Assembly (NCBI GenBank): GCA_973895155.1
Contig: OZ316896.1
Coordinates: forward strand, 23,808,001-23,872,000
Reading direction: 5' to 3'
Source of the DNA: Marsupella aquatica
Lineage: Eukaryota; Marchantiophyta
Length of the DNA stretch: 64,000 bases
Both the position numbers and the translations under genes were made by a program. The notes below the pieces were generated by a model that searched no databases, was not told the origin of the DNA, and saw only the letters and a list, made by a program, of their open reading frames with translations. Of the stretch, positions 58,038-64,000 are shown in pieces. The first letter of the stretch is position 1. The number at the start of each line of letters is the position of its first letter.

Positions 58038-61000
58038 TGTGATGCCTAGACAGGAATCACTCGGCCGGTTAAGTGGGTAAAGCAGGAAGGCACCCTAGGA
58101 ACACCTTAGTATAGTGACAAAACAAGGAAAATATAAACAATTAGGGGCAACCATGGAACCCGGGCCGAGGCCAGAGGTAAGGCTAAGGGTGAAAACCCGA
58201 TTAGGGTTAGGGCGCGTTAAGCGTCGGCGGCTAGGAAGGATCAACGGGAAGAAGGACCGGCAAAGGAGAGGGGTAAGGAGCGCTTGCAGGAGATGGTGGC
58301 TCATTTGCGAGCACGAACTAGGCAGACGACTACGGGAGGCCAACTACTGTCAGCTGCTTAGGCAAGCACTCGGGGAGAGAGTAGATACCGATGATCAACC
58401 TAAGGAGGGTATGAGCAACGTCAATCAAGCGGCACATTTCTGGGGATGCCTGTTCGAACGGGCAACTGAGTACATCAAGACTTACGAGGACGAGGAATCA
58501 GAAAGGGCAGCTCGAGAACGGCAGGAGCTCGCTCGATTGTGGGAGCTGCAGAAGACGGCTTTCTTAGGAGGCGAACTCATCAAGGACGAGTTCCTGTGGA
58601 CGCCTACTTCCAATCAACTCGACGATCTTCTGTTTTGCAAAGACAGCGTCGTCGGCATCCGAGAGGCCATCAAGAACTGCAACGACATACACTGGGAATT
58701 AAAGGGTAGCACGGAAAGGTGGACCTAGGCAACGGTGCTAGGAGAAACCTCCACGGCAGCAGAGATGAAGAGGAAGGGAGCCGTCAACGATGAAGCCACC
58801 CCGGCAAAAAGAACGAGGTCGGCGGCACCAAAGAAGCCAGCCGAGCAGCAGAGCAGGAGGCAGGGAGAAGCCGAAGAGGAGGAGGTCGATCCCATCAAGG
58901 CCATTCCAACCAGGGATGACACCTGGAAGGGCTGGGCGGCAACCCTACCGGTGGAGGTGCAACTACATTTTGCACGGGAGGAGGATGCATGCTTTACGGC
59001 CATGCAGACCAAGAAGTACCAAGGCTTCATGGCCGGATCCGGCTTGGAGGCCTTTGTAAGATTACCATGGCTGAAGCCGGAGGTACCGGAGTCAGACCTA
59101 TTAGAATTCGTGGGGTCATGGGAACCCGAGACCAATTGCACGAGGATATATGGGAAGGATTTCTATCTTACTCCCAAGGTAATTGCCGAAGTGTTTGGCC
59201 TGCCGATAGGCAATAAGACCAAAGTTGATACCAGGAAGACCTTGCCTGACAAGGAGTTCCGGTCGTTCCCCGGGCCATCAACGAAGAATGGCTTCTTCCG
59301 GAACACCTGCACCAACCCGCACATAGGAGAGATGATCAACTTCTTGCGGGTGACCATGCATTGTAACTTGCCGAGGGCAGAGATCGGCAAGGCACAGGTC
59401 TATCTGGCAGAAAGGCCAGACCCAAGCCGGGACTACAACGGGTACCTCCTCAACCAATTGAAGAAGATCTTAAAGGAGGAGCAGCAGGTAATCGGCATGG
59501 GGAGCGTGTCGCGGCTTGGCTATCACATGCCGCTGTTGTGCCGGTATGCCAGAGGTCAGACTTTTGCCCCGGTACTTCCCCTGCAGGTAAGGGCACCCGA
59601 GGAAGCTCCAACGCCGAGGCCATTGGCTGAGAAGCCTCAACCACCTGTTAGTCCTACGATCGAGCAGGTGTTTAGGCCCAGGAAGGAGGACTTGCCGATG
59701 CAGCAACCAGGCATGCAGAGTCTGCTGAAACTACTGGAGAAAGAAAAGAAATCGGCATCGGCAACAACAACGGCAACGGCAACAATGCAGGACACTACTA
59801 CAGAGGTAGGCCTACACCGGCTCACAAGAGAAAACCCCTTTGCTGGAGACAAGGAGAGAATCAGGCCGGAATCCAAGCCAGGTGTTCGAATGTACGTGGG
59901 AACCTCAAGCTCCGAATCTGAGGCAGAATTGCCTGAAGCTCCTACCGACGAAGAGGAGAGGGAGAAGCCGGACGTCCAAGAGGTAGAGGAGGCAGTGGAG
60001 GACTGCAGCCAGGATAATTCCGGCTATGGGTCGGACCATCACGTTCCAGGAGTAAGGACCTGTGGCCGGTTTGTCCCCACACTTCCAAGGGTAGTGCGAG
60101 GGGACCCCAACCAGCAGAGTAGCCCTGAGTCTCCCCCACCAGATGTTGCTCCCCCGAGCTTCGACGGCATAAAACAGACAGTGCAGGAATTTCAGGAGCG
60201 AATCAAGCAGGAGGAGGAGGCCGCCCTGGCTAAGGAAAAGGATTTACCAGGAGGAGATTGGCCGGAGGACATCAGGCGGCTAGCCGAAAAAGGAAGCAAA
60301 CCTCTAGCCACGATTGAAGAGATCCGCAGGACGGCTTGGGAGCAGAGGCCACGATGGGCGATGCCGATCACTTCTACTTACTCCACCTACGCTAAGAATA
60401 GAGCCATGGAGTATGGTGAGATGTGTGGGGAACTTGCGCTCGGCATCTTTGGAGAGGAGTTGGAGGTAGGACCCTTTTTCCATAGGGAGCAGTTGGAGAA
60501 GCACCAATTAGAAGAAGCGGTGACTTTAGAGAGAAGCAAGAAGGACGAGGTCATTCGGCGGGTTAGGAGGATGGAAGCCGAGATTGAAGATCTAAGGGCG
60601 GCCAAGAAAGCCCAAGATGAACTGCGGATTAAACGACATGAGCTGAACATCATGCAGGGGCAGTTGGACACCGCGCAGGCTGATAATCAGAATATCAAGG
60701 ATAAACTGACTCAGACGCAGGAAGAGTTGGCCGACACGATCAAAGAGAGGGAGAAGTGGAAGCAAGAGCTGAAGAATACAGAGGAGGCCCACATAACAGC
60801 CAACAGCCGGGCCATGGCGGAGACCCAAAGAAAGGAATGGGCATTGAAAGGGGAGCTCGAGAAAATCCGCGGAGCCCTTGAGCAGAAGGAGGCCGAGTTA
60901 GGGAAATCCTATCAAGGGATTATGGCGCTGCAGCAGGAGCTTGCGTCCCTGACGGCCAGCTTCAAGGCCGACCTAAGGGAGAAGGACGAGATGCTCGAAC

Positions 61001-62425
61001 AGACTTACGCCAAGATGAACCAGATGGAGTCTGTCATCATTGCAGAGCTCGACAAGGAGCTAAGAGCAACCCGGGAGGAGAGGGCTACCTTGAAGAAGGA
61101 ATTGGAGGAAGCCCACAGGGAGCAGGAGGAGGCCAAAAACGAGCTGGAGGGGGCACGTAAGGACCTGGATGAAACCCAAGAGGAGTTGGAGGAAATCACG
61201 AGGAAGATGGAGAACCTACAGCGGCGGGCCGACAACCAAACAGAGCGGCTGAAGAAACAAGCCGCAGTATTTAAATGCTTAGCTGCAGCAGGTCCATCTC
61301 CCGTTGGGACAAACCAGTTACCAGGGGTGGTAATTGCCGAAGGACAAGCCGCGCCACCTGCACCAGTGCCGGAAGTAAGTGGGAAGGGGAAGGGACCAGC
61401 TGCCGAGCCACCAACGAAGAAGAAGCGGAAACCTTCAGGGTCAAGGAGTAATACGACCTCACAGGCCGTGGTGATCAAGGAGGTAGACCCAGCACCAACC
61501 CCAGACAGGGTCACGGCTAAGGATCCAACTACCCTAGGGGAAGGGGAGGCCGAAGCCGAGGGAGTGGCTGAAGCCGAAGCCGTGGGAGTGGCTGAGGCCG
61601 AAGCCGTGGGTATTGCCGAGGCCGGTGTCGAGGCTGAAGCCGAAGGTGGACCCAGTCAGGCCGAGGGAGAGTTGACTCGGTCAAGGGCAGGTAATCTGTC
61701 AGTAGGCGGGCCAACGGCAGTGGCTGAGGAGGAAGTGTTGGGGGCGTCCATTGAGGATCCACCACCGGTGTCGTGACGGTGCAAGGGCGCCGTTCCTTTT
61801 AGGGAGGGCGGACGTGGAGGGAGGAGGCGTGAGTGGGCAGGGCGGGCGCGGATCTCCACGTTTAGGATTAGGATTAGAACCAGGAGCGGCCCTGACACTT
61901 AGCTTAGTGAGATTGCGGTTCCACTGGTAGGAGCAACACTTGTGCTCCTGCCTTGCTGTACATAGGTAGATTCGGGCAAGTAGATTACTGTCAGGTAGAT
62001 TAGGCTTACGATGCAAAGAATGGCGGATCCACTACCAGGATAAGTACCTCGGCAGCGGGGAGCTCAGGGCCTCTTCTTTAGCAAGTTTTTAGTTTGCACC
62101 AGCCGGGCTGGGATCAAGTAGTACGAGAAGCTCTCGGTTAGTCATACAGTGACCCTTGTGTATATTCATGTTTCCTCATGCCTAAGAGCTGAATAGAGTT
62201 GGCCTCACGGCTTAGTTCGCAGAACTTGTGTATGAGATGTACTGTTTGTATGGCAAGTGCATGGTATGACTCAGTCAGAATGAGTCATTTTGCTATTTGT
62301 GTGTCGCATTAACTTGTGTGAAGAGTGCCCACATCAACAGAAGGAAGGAAAGTAAGCAGGGGAGTGAGAGTTGGATGTGTCGAGCTGAGAGAGGTCTTAG
62401 CGGCTTAACCAAGCCTATTGGGGAT
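58038..62425 (+). mobile_element. Coiled-coil element, copy B, inserted in satellite
   Basis: Starts TGTGATGCCTAGACAGGAAT at 58038 and shares its start, coding region and 3' region with element A. The last shared block is CCTATTGGGGATC (about 62413-62425). Satellite and telomere-like repeats lie on both sides: left flank GGTGCGT, right flank GGTGGCGTTTAGGG. A GCGT or 5-bp imperfect duplication is possible but too short to prove. No reverse transcriptase, integrase or transposase was seen in its 4.4 kb. Confidence 0.8.
58153..61776 (+). pseudogene. Element B protein: GLP-domain coiled-coil protein, one nonsense codon
   Basis: From ATG 58153 (MEPGPRPEV) the frame runs 1,208 codons to TGA 61776, interrupted only by TAG at 58726-58728, where element A has AAG. 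Order: a basic N-terminus; a helical head (about residues 50-190); a KRKG/acidic linker; a globular domain (about residues 260-480) with LEAFVRLPWLKPEV, FVGSW, YLTPKVIAEVFGLPIGNK and NGFFRNTC; a Pro/Ser/Thr-rich linker with PTIEQVFRP and PPPDVAPPSF; a coiled coil of about 270 residues (60490-61270); a KKKRKPSGSRS basic patch; and an Ala/Glu repeat tail with AEAEAVGVAEAEAVGIAEAG. No membrane segment or catalytic motif is seen. It could be a gag-like structural protein or a non-autonomous element's passenger; this is unproven. If the TAG is read through or the gene restarts at 58765, about 1,000 residues remain. Confidence 0.75.
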
Positions 62426-62435
62426 CTGGTGGCGT

Positions 62436-62486
62436 TTAGGGTTTAGGGTTTAGGGTTTAGGTTTAGGGTTTATGGTTTAGGGTTTA
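62436..62486 (+). repeat. Interstitial telomere-like TTTAGGG block
   Basis: About seven TTTAGGG units, one shortened and one TTTATGG variant. Plant-type telomere repeat, internal to the window. Confidence 0.9.
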
Positions 62487-62680
62487 GAGTGTCATCCCCA
62501 GTTTTCACATGTGGCATACCAGTTTTTTAAGTACTGGTATGATTATTGAATATTGGGGGTGAGTTTGACCCCCAGTTTGTTGTGTGCGCATTTTGGAGGG
62601 GCTAGGGGTGGGGGTACCCCCCAATTTTCGGGGTGCGTGTACCAGGGGGCGAGTGCCACCCTACGTTAGCTTTTGGGGGT
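62487..62680 (+). repeat. Satellite header unit
   Basis: GTGTCATCCCCAGTTTTCAC through GTTAGCTTTTGGGGGT. Nearly identical to 63476-63668 and similar to 57786-57957. Confidence 0.9.
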
Positions 62681-63285
62681 GTAACGAGCTGGGGGTGAGG
62701 GTGGGGGAGGGGTTCCATGGGGGTTGAGGGTGAGGGTGGCCCCCAGTTTTGGGGGTGCGTGCACATGGGGGCGTGTGCAACCCTACTGTAGCATTGGGGG
62801 TGTAACGAGCTGGGGGTGAGGGTGGGGGAGGGGTTCCATGGGGGTTGAGGGTGAGGGTGGCCCCCAGTTTTGGGGGTGCGTGCACATGGGGGCGTGTGCA
62901 ACCCTACTGTAGCATTGGGGGTGTAACGAGCTGGGGGTGAGGGTGGGGGAGGGGTTCCATGGGGGTTGAGGGTAAGGGTGGCCCCCAGTTTTGGGGGTGC
63001 GTGCACATGGGGGCGTGTGCAACCCTACTGTAGCATTGGGGGTGTAACGAGCTGGGGGTGAGGGTGGGGGAGGGGTTCCATGGGGGTTGAGGGTGAGGGT
63101 GGCCCCCAGTTTTGGGGGTGCGTGCACATGGGGGCGTGTGCAACCCTACTGTAGCATTGGGGGTGTAACGAGCTGGGGGTGAGGGTGGGGGAGGGGTTCC
63201 ATGGGGGTTGAGGGTGAGGGTGGCCCCCAGTTTTGGGGGTGCGTGCACATGGGGGCGTGTGCAACCCTACTGTAGCATTGGGGGT
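62681..63285 (+). repeat. 121-bp G-rich tandem satellite, five units
   Basis: Units start with GTAACGAGCTGGGGGTGAGG at 62681, 62802, 62923, 63044 and 63165, exactly 121 bp apart and almost identical. Each has many G runs. Long Pro/His-rich frames on minus are the repeat itself and are not proteins. Confidence 0.95.
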
Positions 63286-63303
63286 TTAGGGTTTAGGGTT
63301 TAG
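63281..63303 (+). repeat. Second TTTAGGG block
   Basis: Three TTTAGGG units close the first satellite array. Confidence 0.9.
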
Positions 63304-63437
63304 GGTAATTTTGACTTTTTTAAAGTATTGGTAAAACGTTTCATTTTGGTGGATTTGTGCAAATAGCACGTTTTGGAACGTTACGTGCTCGCCTAGCACA
63401 TTTTTTTGACAAGTATAGCAAAAAGAAAAAAAAGGGT
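63304..63437. other. AT-rich spacer between satellite arrays
   Basis: 134 bp without satellite similarity, ending in an A-rich run (AAAAAGAAAAAAAAGGG). It may be a small insertion or part of a higher-order unit. Confidence 0.6.
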
Positions 63438-63668
63438 TAGCGTTTAGGGTTTAGGGTTTATGGTTTAGGGTTTAGAGTGTCATCCCCAGTTTTCACATGT
63501 GGCATACCAGTTTTTTAAGTACTGGTATGATTATTGAATATTGGGGGTGAGTTTGACCCCCAGTTTGTTGTGTGCGCATTTTGGAGGGGCTAGGGGTGGG
63601 GGTACCCCCCAATTTTCGGGGTGCGTGTACCAGGGGGCGAGTGCCACCCTACGTTAGCTTTTGGGGGT
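63438..63668 (+). repeat. Third TTTAGGG block and header unit
   Basis: Repeats the 62436-62680 order: TTTAGGG units with one TTTATGG, then the header from GTGTCATCCCC. It shows the higher-order structure of the satellite. Confidence 0.9.
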
Positions 63669-64000
63669 GTAACGAGCTGGGGGTGAGGGTGGGGGAGGGG
63701 TTCCATGGGGGTTGAGGGTGAGGGTGGCCCCCAGTTTTGGGGGTGCGTGTACCAGGGGGCGAGTGCCACCCTACGTTAGCTTTTGGGGGTGTAACGAGCT
63801 GGGGGTGAGGGTGGGGGAGGGGTTCCATGGGGGTTGAGGGTGAGGGTGGCCCCCAGTTTTGGGGGTGCGTGCACATGGGGGCGTGTGCAACCCTACTGTA
63901 GCATTGGGGGTGTAACGAGCTGGGGGTGAGGGTGGGGGAGGGGTTCCATGGGGGTTGAGGGTGAGGGTGGCCCCCAGTTTTGGGGGTGCGTGCACATGGG
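63669..64000 (+). repeat. 121-bp satellite, second array, running off the window
   Basis: Units start at 63669, 63791 and 63912 (122 and 121 bp). The first unit carries the ACCAGGGGGCGAGTGCC variant, the next GCACATGGGGGCGTGTGC. The array continues past 64000. Confidence 0.95.

Noticed and set aside
58038-62425. Element B as an LTR retrotransposon with terminal LTRs
   Set aside because: The first 100 bases do not recur at the 3' end, and no primer site or pol domain is visible, so the class is left open.
62602-63995. Several long minus-strand frames rich in Pro, His and Thr
   Set aside because: They are translations of the 121-bp satellite; their starts step by 121-122 bp and they carry no domain.
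1-64000. tRNA, rRNA, CRISPR array or bacterial operon
   Set aside because: No conserved RNA core, spacer-repeat pattern or ribosome-binding-site spaced gene run was seen on reading both strands by eye.

Overview
This window looks like nuclear DNA of a land plant, most likely a bryophyte and perhaps a moss. The reasons are intron-poor PLS-class PPR genes ending in a DYW domain (plant organelle RNA-editing factors), TTTAGGG plant-type telomeric repeats, plant-type Ty1/copia, Ty3/gypsy, LINE and MULE relics, and GT-AG introns. The species cannot be fixed from the sequence. No rRNA, tRNA, CRISPR or bacterial-type operon was seen.

Layout. 0.4-3.4 kb (minus): a decayed PPR-DYW gene and, behind it, a fragment of a third copy. 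5.0-8.6 kb (plus): a multi-exon MULE/SWIM transposase gene with two in-frame stops. 8.6-11.5 kb: a copia relic on minus whose integrase is split by a small inversion. 12.6-14.2 kb: gypsy-like debris with a promoter-bearing terminal module. 16.4-19.2 kb (plus): the one intact PPR-DYW gene. 20.7-26.7 kb: a copia gag relic, then a gypsy relic with LTR-like ends. 26.9-31.3 kb (minus), 31.5-35.5 kb (plus) and 58.0-62.4 kb (plus): three members of an unusual repetitive family. They encode a long protein made of a helical head, a GLP-containing globular domain, a proline-rich linker and a long coiled coil. No reverse transcriptase or integrase is seen in them. 38.2-40.4 kb: copia relic. 42.7-43.4 kb: local repeats. 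43.9-46.3 kb: LINE ORF1 (DUF4283 plus zinc knuckle). 47.4-49.5 kb (plus): an intact two-exon gene for a divergent kinase-like protein. 50.3-51.15 kb: a 5'-truncated retroposon with a perfect 17-bp target duplication. 51.6-55.8 kb (minus): a multi-exon gene whose C-terminal half resembles a permuted N6/N4 DNA methyltransferase fold. 56.8-58.0 kb: minisatellites and a C-rich tract. 57.8-64.0 kb: a G-rich 121-bp satellite with telomere-like blocks, into which the last coiled-coil element has inserted.

Only two protein genes look fully functional: the PPR-DYW gene (its start codon is uncertain) and the kinase-like gene. Almost everything else is mobile-element material. Several of its nonsense codons sit where an intact relative, or the family pattern, suggests TGG, CAG or CAA, so many may be C-to-T type changes. 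That fits decay of methylated repeats, but this is inference.

The best candidates for something undescribed are the coiled-coil element family (A, B, C and the related terminal module D) and the methyltransferase-like gene. Family names were assigned by reading motifs, not by database search.
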